Of a stretch of DNA of 32,504 nucleotides, positions 1-10,093 are shown one piece after another. The stretch is taken from contig JALVAK010000043.1 in the NCBI GenBank assembly GCA_027011225.1, positions 1-32,504 of the forward strand. Direction: 5' to 3'. The notes beneath the pieces were generated by a model. That model was not told where the DNA came from. It did not search any database and saw nothing but the letters and a program-made list of their open reading frames with translations. The position numbers and the translations under genes were made by a program. The DNA is from Nautiliaceae bacterium (lineage in GTDB: Bacteria; Campylobacterota; Campylobacteria; Campylobacterales; Nautiliaceae). The number at the start of each line of letters is the position of its first letter. The first letter of the stretch is position 1.

Positions 1-780
1 GATATTAATGTAATTATTGATTCTAGATATAAAATAAAAAGCTTCTTGCAGTTTGTGAGACTTTCATTTAATAAGTTAGAAATTAAAGATAATGTGTATA
101 AAATATTTTTTGATAAAGAAAATGTAAAAAATCATAAATTATTAATAAGAGCAATTGCTAATATGGTAAAAAAATATAAAAAAGATGAAAATTTATATAA
201 AAAGTTATTGCTAAATTATAAAAAAGATGTAGTTTTAAAAATAAAAAAACATCAAATCACTTTTGATGAAAATAGTATTTATATAACCATTAAAAAAATA
301 TCAAGTAAAGAATTTGAGATAGTTTTTTCAAATCCTAAAAAACAAGTATTTAATTATATTAAGGGGCTTTTTTTATTAAATTTGTTGGATTTAGATAATG
401 AAAAATTAATAGTTAATTTTAATGAAGAGACAAAAAAAATAGTAAATGCTTTAATTTCAAAAAGTACTATTATGGGATATAAAGTATTTTTTAAATTTGA
501 TGAGAGTGAATTTAATTACAATAAGCGTTTTAGCGTTGAGGGCTCTTTAAAAGAGTATTTAGCAAAAATAAGAAATGCATTAGAATTATTTGGTGCGAGT
601 GATATAAGCGAATTTGATAAAATAAAAAAAGAGTATAGACGTTTGGCGAAAAAATATCACCCAGATATTCATAGAAATAAACCGGAGCTTATTCAAAAAA
701 TATATCATAAAAAGTTTTTAAGAGTTAAAGAGAGTTTTGAATTATTAAAAGAATATAAAAATTCAAGGTATGATAAATGA
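1..780 (+). CDS. DnaJ (J-domain) protein, N-terminus truncated by window edge
   Basis: C-terminal J domain with HPD motif (EYRRLAKKYHPDIHRNKPELIQKIYHKKFLRVKESFELL). The frame is open to base 1 (DINVIIDSRYKIKSFLQF...), so the listed TTG start at 46 is probably not the real start. Confidence 0.8.
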   Translation, partial: DINVIIDSRYKIKSFLQFVRLSFNKLEIKDNVYKIFFDKENVKNHKLLIRAIANMVKKYKKDENLYKKLLLNYKKDVVLKIKKHQITFDENSIYITIKKISSKEFEIVFSNPKKQVFNYIKGLFLLNLLDLDNEKLIVNFNEETKKIVNALISKSTIMGYKVFFKFDESEFNYNKRFSVEGSLKEYLAKIRNALELFGASDISEFDKIKKEYRRLAKKYHPDIHRNKPELIQKIYHKKFLRVKESFELLKEYKNSRYDK

Positions 781-2261
781 AAAAATCACTTTTGAGCAAT
801 TATTATAAAAAAAGAAGATTTTTTATTATTTTATTAGTGGGTATGATTTTTTTAATATTTATTTTTGCTTTTTTTTCTTATAAATTAGTCTCGAATGAAT
901 TTGATAATTTTATAAACTCTAAATTAAAATCTGCTGCTTTAAATACCGCATTTGTTTTAGGAGATGATTTTTTTGATAGAGCTTCAAGAGGAGAAGTATA
1001 TACAGATGAAGATGTTGATAATACTTTAAAACTAACTAAACTTGCACAAAATGAAGGTGTAGATTATGTTTATACGATGACCGAGATAAACAAAAAGATA
1101 TATTTTACATCTTCATCTGCTACAAAAGGGGAGATTGCAAGTAATAAAATTTTTAATTATATGCAGGAATATCCAGAAGCTAGCGAGAAGCTTAAGAATA
1201 TTTTTAAATTTAATAAGCCATTTTATGAAGTAACTTCGGATAGATGGGGTACTTTTAAGAGTATTTTAATTCCTATGAAGACTCATGAAGGTGTTAGATA
1301 TATTGTCGGTGCTGATATAAAAATAGATAGAATTCTTGCTAAGAAAGAAGAGTTTTTAAAATATATTTTAATTTTTTCATTTTTAATACTTTTTGTTGTT
1401 TTAATTTTTGCTTATAAGCTTAGAAAAATATTAAAAGAAGAAATGATAGTAATTAACAAAATTCAAGATAAATTAGAAGAAGAAATCGCTCAAAAAACAA
1501 AAGAGCTTAGAGAATTAAATGCTCATTTAGAGGAGAGAGTAAAAGAAGAAGTTGAGAAAAATAGACAAAAAGATAAACAATTATTAGCAAAATCTCGTTT
1601 AGCGCAAATGGGAGAAGCAATTTCTCTTATTGCACATCAATGGAGACAGCCTCTAAGCAGTATTAATTTATTAGTTACGCAAGCAAAAATTATGTCTGAG
1701 AGGAACAAATTAAATGAAGATAACCTTAAAGAATGCTCAATTCAAGTAAAAAATAGTGTGTATTATTTAAATGATACTATAGAGCTTTTTAGAAAATTTT
1801 TTAAGATAGATTCTAAGAAGCAGTTACATGATATAAATGAGATAGTTGAAAATGTTTTAAATCTTCAAAAAATTATTTTACAAAGTAAGAATATAAAGCT
1901 TGATGTTGAGCTTAAGAGCAATAAGAAAGTATATATATTTATGAATGAAGTTATGCAAGCTATTATGGATATTATTAAAAACTCAATAGATGAGATTGAA
2001 AAAAGGAATATAAAAAACCCTGTAATAAAAATTAAAACTGAGGAGAATAAAATTATAATTTGTGATAATGCTGGCGGAATTGATGAAAAGATAATTGATA
2101 AGATTTTTGAGCCTTATTTTTCAACTAAAAATGATGGAACTGGGCTTGGGCTTTATATTAGTAAAGTTATTATTGAAGAGCATCACAATGGTAAAATTGA
2201 AGTTAAAAATACGCAAAATGGGGCTTGTTTTATTATCACTCTTCCTACATCCACTCAATAA
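777..2261 (+). CDS. Membrane sensor histidine kinase
   Basis: Two TM segments flanking an extracytoplasmic domain, coiled coil, H-box GEAISLIAHQWRQPLSSI, N box DIIKNSIDEI, G boxes DNAGGID and GTGLGLYISK. Start overlaps upstream stop (ATGA). Confidence 0.9.
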   Translation: MKKSLLSNYYKKRRFFIILLVGMIFLIFIFAFFSYKLVSNEFDNFINSKLKSAALNTAFVLGDDFFDRASRGEVYTDEDVDNTLKLTKLAQNEGVDYVYTMTEINKKIYFTSSSATKGEIASNKIFNYMQEYPEASEKLKNIFKFNKPFYEVTSDRWGTFKSILIPMKTHEGVRYIVGADIKIDRILAKKEEFLKYILIFSFLILFVVLIFAYKLRKILKEEMIVINKIQDKLEEEIAQKTKELRELNAHLEERVKEEVEKNRQKDKQLLAKSRLAQMGEAISLIAHQWRQPLSSINLLVTQAKIMSERNKLNEDNLKECSIQVKNSVYYLNDTIELFRKFFKIDSKKQLHDINEIVENVLNLQKIILQSKNIKLDVELKSNKKVYIFMNEVMQAIMDIIKNSIDEIEKRNIKNPVIKIKTEENKIIICDNAGGIDEKIIDKIFEPYFSTKNDGTGLGLYISKVIIEEHHNGKIEVKNTQNGACFIITLPTSTQ

Positions 2262-3546
2262 GTTTTTCTACTTCTTTTACTTCATAACACTTAATTGGCT
2301 CTTGAAGAGGTTTGCTTGGAACAATTGCTTTTTTAAATCCTAAATTTGCAGCTTCTTTAATTCTAATATCAAGCCCTGGTACTTCTCTTATATCTCCTAC
2401 TAAACTAACTTCTCCTATAAATACGCTCTCTTTGCTTATTGGTCTATTTTTAAATGAGCTTATAATTGCTGCAATTATTGCTAAATCTGCAGCAGTTTCA
2501 TTTATTTTTATTCCGCCTGTTACATTTACAAATACATCATATTGATTAAGAGGTATATTTAATTTTTTTTCTAAAAGAGCTAAAATCATATTAAGTCTTG
2601 CTAAATCAAATCCAGTTGAGCTTCTTTTAGGAATTGAATAACTCTCACTCACAAGCGCTTGAACTTCAAGTACAATAGGGCGAGTGCCTTCTAAAATTAC
2701 ACTTATTGCACTTCCAGGAATAGATTTTTTGCTAAAGAAAGATTTGTTTTTTGCGCTTACTAATCCTTCTTTTGTCATTTCAAATATACCAATCTCACTA
2801 GTTGAGCCAAATCTATTTTTAAAGGCTCTTAGAATTCTTAATTCTTTACTTGCGTCTCCTTCAAAATAAAGCACTGTATCTACCATATGCTCTAATACTC
2901 TTGGTCCTGCAATTGAGCCTTCTTTTGTGATGTGACCTATTATAAAAATTGGAGTTTTAGTAGTTTTTGCTATACGCATAAGCTCAAATGTGGCTTCTCT
3001 AACTTGACTTACACTTCCTGGAGCTGAGGTTATATTTTGAGAATATATTGTTTGAATTGAATCAATAATTACTAAATCATACCCTTTTTTTATCTCTTCA
3101 ATTATATTCTCAACTACAATTTCTGGCATAAGATAAAGCTCTTTATTTTTAATACCAAGTCTCTCAGCTCTAATTTTAATTTGCCCTGGAGATTCTTCTC
3201 CTGCTACGTATAATACTTTTTTATCAAGATTTCCAGCTAACTTTAGCATTAGAGTAGATTTTCCAACACCAGGGCTTCCTCCAATTAATACAAGACTGCC
3301 TGGAACTATTCCTCCTCCTAATACTAAATCAAGCTCGCTATCTTTAGATGAGAATCTTTCAATTTCTTCTTTTTCTATTTCATCAAATTTTAATATTTTG
3401 GATGGTTTTGAAGAAGTGTTAGTAGATTTTTCTTCGCTCACTTCCACAAAACTCTCCCAACTTCCACATGCTGGACATTTTCCCATCCATTTTGCGCTTT
3501 TATATCCACATTCTATACATTCATATACGCTTTTTTTCTTAGCCAT
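2245..3546 (-). CDS. radA: DNA repair protein RadA
   Basis: N-terminal C4 zinc finger (CIECGYKSAKWMGKCPACGSW), Walker A GGSPGVGKST, KNRFGS motif, Lon-like C-terminal domain. Confidence 0.95.
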   Translation of the reverse strand: MAKKKSVYECIECGYKSAKWMGKCPACGSWESFVEVSEEKSTNTSSKPSKILKFDEIEKEEIERFSSKDSELDLVLGGGIVPGSLVLIGGSPGVGKSTLMLKLAGNLDKKVLYVAGEESPGQIKIRAERLGIKNKELYLMPEIVVENIIEEIKKGYDLVIIDSIQTIYSQNITSAPGSVSQVREATFELMRIAKTTKTPIFIIGHITKEGSIAGPRVLEHMVDTVLYFEGDASKELRILRAFKNRFGSTSEIGIFEMTKEGLVSAKNKSFFSKKSIPGSAISVILEGTRPIVLEVQALVSESYSIPKRSSTGFDLARLNMILALLEKKLNIPLNQYDVFVNVTGGIKINETAADLAIIAAIISSFKNRPISKESVFIGEVSLVGDIREVPGLDIRIKEAANLGFKKAIVPSKPLQEPIKCYEVKEVEKLIEWM

Positions 3547-3784
3547 TTTCTACTCTTTTTATTAGTTGATGATATTCAATAACTGAAGATAAATTTTCTT
3601 GAATAATTAAATATATAATTCTCCATACAACTATTGCTAATACAAGTAAAATAATATATAAGAAAATAATCCATTTATGCTCACCTAAATTAATCTCTTC
3701 ATAATCTTTAAATTCTACATAAGTAAAATATACAAAAAGCGAAATAATTAAAATATTTCCAAAGATATATAAAACATTATTCAC
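3539..3784 (-). CDS. Small membrane protein of unknown function
   Basis: 81 aa, two predicted hydrophobic helices; overlaps both radA start and ftsY stop in the same operon. Confidence 0.7.
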   Translation of the reverse strand: MNNVLYIFGNILIISLFVYFTYVEFKDYEEINLGEHKWIIFLYIILLVLAIVVWRIIYLIIQENLSSVIEYHQLIKRVENG

Positions 3785-4649
3785 TATATAATCCCTCTAA
3801 AATACCTTCAATAAATTCGTCTTTATTAAATTCAACTAAATCTTCAGGTTTTTCACCAACTCCTACATAATAAATAGGAAGTTTAAGCTCATTTACTATG
3901 CTAAATAAACTTCCACCTTTGCTGGTTCCATCTAATTTTGTGATAATTATTCCATCAACTCCAATTATTTCATTAAATACTTTTGCTTGATTTATAGCAC
4001 TACTTCCTTGTGTTCCATCAATTATTAATAAAATTTTATGAGGGGCATTTTCATAAGCTTTTTTTGCAACATTTACTATTTTTTTAAGCTCATTTTGAAG
4101 GTTTATTTTATTATGAAGTCTTCCTGCTGTATCAATTAAAGCTACATCAATTCCTTTTGCTTTAGCGCTTGCAATAGTATCATATGTAACTGCAGCTGGG
4201 TCATGACCTTGTTTTGTTTTTACAATTGGCACATCAAGGATTTCTGCCCATTTACTAAGTTGCTCAATTGCAGCTGCTCTAAATGTATCTGCTGCTCCTA
4301 AAATAACTGATTTTCCTTCATTTTTTAGTTTATATGCTAATTTTGCAATAGTTGTAGTTTTACCTGCACCATTTACTCCAATAATTAGCATTGTATATGG
4401 TTTATCATTAATCTCTAGCTTAGCTTCAGGGACGTTAAAAATTTTTTCAAGCTCTTTTTTTAGTTTTTCTTTACTTACTTCATTTGGTAATTTTTCTACT
4501 ATTTTTTCAACCAAATCGTAATCAATATCAGCTTCAATTAAAGCTTCTTCTAATAATTCTTTTGGTAATTTTTCTTTTTTTTCAATACCTACTACACTTT
4601 TTATAGCTTCTTTTGTTTTATTAAGACTTTTTTTTATAAACCCAAACAT
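3777..4649 (-). CDS. ftsY: Signal recognition particle receptor FtsY
   Basis: NG domain: GVNGAGKTTTIAKLA, DTFRAAAIEQL, DTAGRL, TKLDGTSKGG. Confidence 0.96.
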   Translation of the reverse strand: MFGFIKKSLNKTKEAIKSVVGIEKKEKLPKELLEEALIEADIDYDLVEKIVEKLPNEVSKEKLKKELEKIFNVPEAKLEINDKPYTMLIIGVNGAGKTTTIAKLAYKLKNEGKSVILGAADTFRAAAIEQLSKWAEILDVPIVKTKQGHDPAAVTYDTIASAKAKGIDVALIDTAGRLHNKINLQNELKKIVNVAKKAYENAPHKILLIIDGTQGSSAINQAKVFNEIIGVDGIIITKLDGTSKGGSLFSIVNELKLPIYYVGVGEKPEDLVEFNKDEFIEGILEGLYSE

Positions 4650-5053
4650 TTAAAATCCTTTAATATTTCATATGGAGTAAAATTTTCAAATTTTATAGTT
4701 TTATTTTTATCTAAAATAACTATAGTTGGATAATATTCAATTTTAAAATATTTTTTTAAAAATTCATTATTAGTTTTGTAAAATTTAACATTTAATTTAC
4801 GTAAAACTTTAATCTCTTCTTTAGAATAAAAATTATTGTCATAAAAAAGAAGAATTATCTTTTTGTTAGGGTATACTAATTTATTGTTTTTAAAAGTTAT
4901 GTTAAAATCTTTCTCTTGTATAATAAAATTTTTTGCAGTTTTATTTACATTTTTTGTTATATTAGAGATATTTTTTTCTTTATTATAAGTTTTTTTTGTT
5001 TTTTGCTCACATCCGATAAAAAATATAGCGATTATTAAAATTAGGTATTTCAT
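4634..5053 (-). CDS. Lipoprotein with thioredoxin-like C-terminal domain lacking CxxC
   Basis: Lipobox-like MKYLILIIAIFFIGC; C-terminal region ILLFYDNNFYSKEEIKVL...YYPTIVILDKN resembles a Trx fold with a cis-Pro-like YPTIV segment but no CxxC. Confidence 0.65.
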   Translation of the reverse strand: MKYLILIIAIFFIGCEQKTKKTYNKEKNISNITKNVNKTAKNFIIQEKDFNITFKNNKLVYPNKKIILLFYDNNFYSKEEIKVLRKLNVKFYKTNNEFLKKYFKIEYYPTIVILDKNKTIKFENFTPYEILKDFKCLGL

Positions 5054-5096
5054 TTTTCTCCTTTGATAATTGCAATTTTAACAAAAGGTATAAAAA

Positions 5097-5693
5097 ATGA
5101 AAAATGAGTTTAGAAAAATTTGTTTAAGTAATAAAAAAATTAATAGATATTTAATCTCTAAAAAGCTAGGATTAGAGATTTATAAATTAGCTAAAAAGTA
5201 TAAAAGAATTCTCATTTTTATTCCCCTAAAAAATGAGCCAGATATAAGATGGGTTATAAACAAATTAAGAAGAGAAAAAAAAGAAATTTTTGTTCCATTT
5301 ATGCAAGATTTAAGCTTTAAAATGGTAAAATATACTTTACCTTTAAAGAAAAAAAAATTTTCAATTCTTGAGCCTCTCAATAAAAATAAAACCCTTGCTA
5401 AAATTGATTTAGCAATTGTTCCTATAGTTGGAATGGATTCTTCTTTTAGAAGAGTAGGATTTGGCAAGGGTATGTATGATAGATTTTTTGCGAATTTGAA
5501 ATATAAGCCTAAAATAGTGTTTGTACAGCTTGTGCCTTGTATTTCAAAAGATATTGTAACTGATGAATTTGATATAAAAGCTGATGAGTATTTAAGTTTT
5601 AAACTAAGGAGTAAAAATGGTGATAATAGAATTAATTCTCGCTATTATTATCTCGCTAGCGGTGGGATTTTTTATAGCAAAGAGAATAGATAA
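5097..5693 (+). CDS. 5-formyltetrahydrofolate cyclo-ligase family protein
   Basis: KNEPDIRWVINKLRREKKEIFVP, PIVGMDSSFRRVGFGKGMYDRF motif. Confidence 0.88.
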   Translation: MKNEFRKICLSNKKINRYLISKKLGLEIYKLAKKYKRILIFIPLKNEPDIRWVINKLRREKKEIFVPFMQDLSFKMVKYTLPLKKKKFSILEPLNKNKTLAKIDLAIVPIVGMDSSFRRVGFGKGMYDRFFANLKYKPKIVFVQLVPCISKDIVTDEFDIKADEYLSFKLRSKNGDNRINSRYYYLASGGIFYSKENR

Positions 5694-7179
5694 GACTAAA
5701 TATGAAATTTATATAGCAAATGCAAAAGCTAAAGCAAAAGCAATTGAGCATGAAGCTGAAAAGCTTTTAGAAAAGTCTAAATCTAAAGCAAAAGAATTAG
5801 AATTTGAAGCAAAAAACTCGTATGAGCTTCAAAAATTAGAGCTTGAGAGAGAATATGAAAATAAACTTAATGAAATTTTGAAAAAAGAAGAAGAGATTGA
5901 AAATATTATTAAATCACACCTTCAAAAAGAAAAAGAAATAGAAGAAAAACTAAAAGCTCTTCAAAAAGAAGAAATTTTGCTTCAAAAGCAAAAAGAAACT
6001 TATAATAATAAACTAAAAGAGCTTCAAAACTTGCTTGAGAATATATCAGGTTTAACACAAGAAGAGGCAAGACAAATTTTGCTTGAAAAAACAAAAGAGA
6101 GTTTAAAAGAAGATATTGCACATTTAACAAGGAAAATGATAAAAGAAGCTGAAGAAAATGCAAAAGAAAAAGCAAATTATATAATTGCTCAAGCTACTAC
6201 AAGATATGCAGGAGAATTTGCTGGTGAGAGACTTATAAATGTAGTTCCTATTGGCGATGATGAAATGAAAGGTAGAATTATTGGAAAAGAAGGTAAAAAT
6301 ATAAAAGCTCTTGAGATGATTACAGGGTGTGATATTATTATTGATGAAACACCAGGGATTATAACTGTTAGTAGCTTTAATATTTATAGAAGACAAATAG
6401 CAGTTGAGACTATAAAAAGACTTATAGAAGATGGAAGGATTCATCCAGCAAGAATTGAAGAAGTTTATAAAAAAGTAGAAGCTGAGTTTGAAGAGAAAGT
6501 AAGTAAAGAAGGTGAAAATATTTTAGTTGATTTAGGTCTTGTAGGAGTTGGAATTCATCCAGAAATCGTAAAACTTATAGGAAGATTAAAATATAGAGCA
6601 AGTTATGGGCAAAATGCTTTAGCTCATTCACTTGAAGTAGCTCACTTAGCGGGTATTATGGCAGCTGAGATGGGAGGGGATGAACTGCTGGCTAAAAGAG
6701 CAGGATTGCTTCATGATATAGGAAAAGCCCTAACTCATGAGATTGGTGGAGACCATGTAAGTATTGGATATGATATATGCAAAAGATATGGAGAGCCTGA
6801 AGTTGTGCTTAATGCTATAAAAGCTCATCATGGATATGAAGAGGCAAAAAGCGTTGAAGCTGCAGCTGTATGTAGTGCAGATACTTTATCTGCTGCAAGA
6901 CCAGGGGCTAGAAGAGAAGTATTAGAAGCTTTCTTAAAAAGGGTAAAAGCTTTAGAAGAGATTGCAACTTCATTTGAAGGAGTTATAAAAGCATATGCTC
7001 TTAATGCTGGAAGAGAAATTAGAGTAATAGTAGAAGCTGATTTAGTAAGTGATGATGAAGCTTATCTTTTAGCAAATGAGATTTCAAAAAGAATTTCAAA
7101 AGAGGTAAGTTTTCCAGGAGAGATTAAAGTAAATGTAATTAGAGAAAAAAGAGCAATAACTTTTGCAAAGGCTAGTTAA
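5617..7179 (+). CDS. rny: Ribonuclease Y
   Basis: N-terminal TM + long coiled coil, KH domain (GRIIGKEGKNIKALE), HD domain (HSLEVAHLAGIMA...LLHDIGKAL). SD AAGGAG upstream of ATG 5617. Confidence 0.96.
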   Translation: MVIIELILAIIISLAVGFFIAKRIDKTKYEIYIANAKAKAKAIEHEAEKLLEKSKSKAKELEFEAKNSYELQKLELEREYENKLNEILKKEEEIENIIKSHLQKEKEIEEKLKALQKEEILLQKQKETYNNKLKELQNLLENISGLTQEEARQILLEKTKESLKEDIAHLTRKMIKEAEENAKEKANYIIAQATTRYAGEFAGERLINVVPIGDDEMKGRIIGKEGKNIKALEMITGCDIIIDETPGIITVSSFNIYRRQIAVETIKRLIEDGRIHPARIEEVYKKVEAEFEEKVSKEGENILVDLGLVGVGIHPEIVKLIGRLKYRASYGQNALAHSLEVAHLAGIMAAEMGGDELLAKRAGLLHDIGKALTHEIGGDHVSIGYDICKRYGEPEVVLNAIKAHHGYEEAKSVEAAAVCSADTLSAARPGARREVLEAFLKRVKALEEIATSFEGVIKAYALNAGREIRVIVEADLVSDDEAYLLANEISKRISKEVSFPGEIKVNVIREKRAITFAKAS

Positions 7180-7760
7180 TGGAGATTTTAGTTAAACCTT
7201 GTGGGGAATTTTATACAAATTGTTATATTGTAGATAGAAAAATTATAATTGACCCAGGTATTGGGGCATTTGACTTTGTTAAAGAGCATGTAAAAAATCC
7301 AATTGCAATAATTAATACACATGGGCATTTTGACCATGTATGGGATAATCAAAAGATTAAAGATTATTACAATATTCCAATTTATATCCATAAAGATGAT
7401 GCATTTTTTTTAGAAAATGACCCATTTGGATATAATCCTCCAAAGAGTAAACCAGATGTATTGCTTGAAGAGGGAGATTATAAAATAGGGGATTATGATA
7501 TTAAAATTAGACATTTTCCTGGACATACACCAGGAAGTATAACGGTAGAGATTGGGGATGAAATGTTTAGCGGGGATTTTATTTTTGATGGAAGTATTGG
7601 AAGGGTTGATTTTCCATATTCTAACCCACAAAAAATGAAAGAATCAATAAAAAAATTTTTAAAAATTCCTTATGATAAGAGAGTTTTACCAGGACATGGA
7701 GCAACTACAACTATAAAAAAAGCTCAAAAATTTTTGCCAATGTGGCTTAATTATTTATAG
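7179..7760 (+). CDS. MBL-fold metallo-hydrolase (glyoxalase II-like)
   Basis: NTHGHFDHVWD, HFPGHTPGS, SGDFIF, LPGHGATTT motifs. Confidence 0.9.
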   Translation: MEILVKPCGEFYTNCYIVDRKIIIDPGIGAFDFVKEHVKNPIAIINTHGHFDHVWDNQKIKDYYNIPIYIHKDDAFFLENDPFGYNPPKSKPDVLLEEGDYKIGDYDIKIRHFPGHTPGSITVEIGDEMFSGDFIFDGSIGRVDFPYSNPQKMKESIKKFLKIPYDKRVLPGHGATTTIKKAQKFLPMWLNYL

Positions 7761-8696
7761 TTTTATTCCAGCTTTTTTTAAAGCTTTATGAATATGGCTC
7801 ATTTGAAGCGATTTATCCTTACACCACTCAGGTGCCAAAAGGTTTGTAGTACCTGCTGTCATTCTTTGAATTGATATATTTTGTGGTAGCATTTTTATAG
7901 CTTTTATTAGTGTATCAATATAATCTTCTTCACTAATAGGAGTAAACTCTCCTTTTTTATATTCAATTGCAAGCAAAGTATTATCAGTTACATATAAGGG
8001 ATGAAATTTGATAGAATCAATCCCTAAAGCAATAGAATCTTCTACGCTTTTTAGCATATCTTTTTGATTTTCTCCTGGAAGACCAAAAATTAAATGCCCG
8101 CATACATTAAGTCCAAGCTCTTTTGTTTTTTTAATAGTTTCCCTTACATTTTTAAAATCATGACCTCTATTTATTTTTTTAAGAGTCTCATCATTTGAGC
8201 TTTGAATACCATATTCAACCCATATTTCATAATCTTTACTAAGCTCTTTTAAATAGTTTAGTGTATCATCTGTAATACTATCTGTTCTTGTACCAATGCT
8301 AAGACCAATTACATCTGGAAAAGATAAAGCAGTTTCATATAATGTTTTTAGTGTATCAAATGGAGCGTAAGTATTTGTAAAACTTTGGAAATATACTATA
8401 AACTTTTCGCTTTTGTATAATTTTTTATATAGTTTTATTGTATTGAAAAATTGGAATTTTAAAGCCTCTATTTGTTTTTGTAAAAGAGGATTATCTTTTG
8501 AATTTAAGTTTAGGGTAATTCTTTCCTTTTGAAAATTTGGAGAAAAACTTTCATTTTCACAAAATATACACCCACCTCTTGCTACTGTGCCATCAATATT
8601 TGGACATGTAAAACCTGGAATTGAAATTGGAACTTTTTTTATTTTTTTATTAAATTTTTTCTTTAAATACTTTCCAAAAGTATATAATCTATCCAT
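7755..8696 (-). CDS. TIGR01212/YhcC-type radical SAM protein
   Basis: GFTCPNIDGTVARGGCIFCENESFSP, YFQSFTNTYAP, HLIFGLPGE. Confidence 0.88.
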   Translation of the reverse strand: MDRLYTFGKYLKKKFNKKIKKVPISIPGFTCPNIDGTVARGGCIFCENESFSPNFQKERITLNLNSKDNPLLQKQIEALKFQFFNTIKLYKKLYKSEKFIVYFQSFTNTYAPFDTLKTLYETALSFPDVIGLSIGTRTDSITDDTLNYLKELSKDYEIWVEYGIQSSNDETLKKINRGHDFKNVRETIKKTKELGLNVCGHLIFGLPGENQKDMLKSVEDSIALGIDSIKFHPLYVTDNTLLAIEYKKGEFTPISEEDYIDTLIKAIKMLPQNISIQRMTAGTTNLLAPEWCKDKSLQMSHIHKALKKAGIKL

Positions 8697-8746
8697 TGCA
8701 CCTCTTTTTGCCTTGTTTATAACAAAAAAGAGGGAAAAAGTCTAGT

Positions 8747-10084
8747 TTAAAGAATTGGGTAATTTCCATCAAAACATGCAAAGCAGTAGTTTTCTTTTTT
8801 ATCTTTTATAGCTTTTATAAGTCTTTCAATTGAAAGGTAAGCTAGACTATCAGCTTCTATATATTTTCTTATTTCATCCACACTCATTTTAGAAGCTATT
8901 AATTCTTCTTTAGTTGGTGTATCTACTCCATAATAGCATGGTCCAGTTGTAGCAGGAGACGCTATTCTCATATGCACTTCTTTAGCACCTGCATCTCTAA
9001 GCATTCTAACTATTCTTTTTGAAGTAGTACCCCTTACTATGCTATCATCAATTACAATTAATCTTTTTCCTTCAATTTTATGTTTTATTGGAGAGAGTTT
9101 CATTTTAACTTTTAAATCTCTTATTTCTTGAGTAGGCTCAATAAATGTTCTTCCAACATAATGATTTCTCATAATAGCCATCTCAAAAGGAATTCCACTC
9201 TCTTGAGCATATCCAAGAGCAGCTGCTACTCCACTATCTGGTACTGGTACTACCATATCAGCATCAACTGGCATCTCTTTTGCAAGCTCTCTTCCCATCT
9301 GTTTTCTAACAGAATATACGTTTTTGCCAAAAACATTGCTATCTGGTCTTGCAAAATAGATGTATTCAAATACACATTGTTTAGGAGTAGGCTCAAAAAT
9401 CATTTCACTTTTAATTTCACCATCTTCAAAAATTAGCATCTCACCAGGCTCAACATCTCTTATAAATTCAGCTCCCACAAGCTCAAATGCACATGTCTCA
9501 CTTGCTACTATATATCCACCACTTTTAAGTTTTCCTAGACTCAAAGGTCTAAATCCAAAAGGGTCACGAATTGCAAACATTTTAGAGCGGCTAAGAATAA
9601 TTAGCGAAAAAGCGCCTTTAATTTTTTTAACAGCATTTATAATTCTTTGTTTAAGAGTAGGGGTAGTATAGTCTTTTGCAATCAAATGGATAATATTTTC
9701 TGTATCCATATTTGTTTGAAAAATTGCTCCTTTTTTTGTCAGCTCTTCTCTAATTTCTTGAGCATTTACTAAGTTTCCATTATGTACTACTGAAATTTCT
9801 CCTAGCCCATATTTTGCAAATACTGGCTGAGCATCAAGAATTGAGTCATCTCCTGCAGTTGAGTATCTTGTATGACCTATTGCCATATCACCTTTTAATA
9901 TTTTAAAATGCTCTTCTTTAAATATTTGAGTAACAAGCCCTCTATCTTTTACTGTTTTTATTTTACCTTCAAAGCTACTGCTAATTCCTGCTGCTTCTTG
10001 ACCGCGATGTTGCATAGCAAAAAGCGCATAATACGCTAATTTACTTGCATTTTCATTTCCATAAATTCCTACTACTGAGCACAT
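8747..10084 (-). CDS. purF: Amidophosphoribosyltransferase
   Basis: MCSVVGIYG N-terminal Cys nucleophile, HRGQEAAGI, GHTRYST, VIDDSIVRGTTSKRIV PRPP-binding motif. Confidence 0.97.
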   Translation of the reverse strand: MCSVVGIYGNENASKLAYYALFAMQHRGQEAAGISSSFEGKIKTVKDRGLVTQIFKEEHFKILKGDMAIGHTRYSTAGDDSILDAQPVFAKYGLGEISVVHNGNLVNAQEIREELTKKGAIFQTNMDTENIIHLIAKDYTTPTLKQRIINAVKKIKGAFSLIILSRSKMFAIRDPFGFRPLSLGKLKSGGYIVASETCAFELVGAEFIRDVEPGEMLIFEDGEIKSEMIFEPTPKQCVFEYIYFARPDSNVFGKNVYSVRKQMGRELAKEMPVDADMVVPVPDSGVAAALGYAQESGIPFEMAIMRNHYVGRTFIEPTQEIRDLKVKMKLSPIKHKIEGKRLIVIDDSIVRGTTSKRIVRMLRDAGAKEVHMRIASPATTGPCYYGVDTPTKEELIASKMSVDEIRKYIEADSLAYLSIERLIKAIKDKKENYCFACFDGNYPIL

Positions 10085-10093
10085 TTTTTTCCT

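Noticed and set aside
2095-2869. Plus-strand ORFs at 2095-2343, 2312-2545 and 2684-2869
   Set aside because: Alternate-frame readouts of the kinase end and antisense of radA.
5909-6444. Minus-strand ORFs opposite rny
   Set aside because: Leu/Phe- and Ser/Asn-rich antisense readouts of the Rny coiled coil and KH regions.
9128-9671. Plus-strand ORFs opposite purF
   Set aside because: Antisense to strongly supported purF; no SD or recognizable domain.
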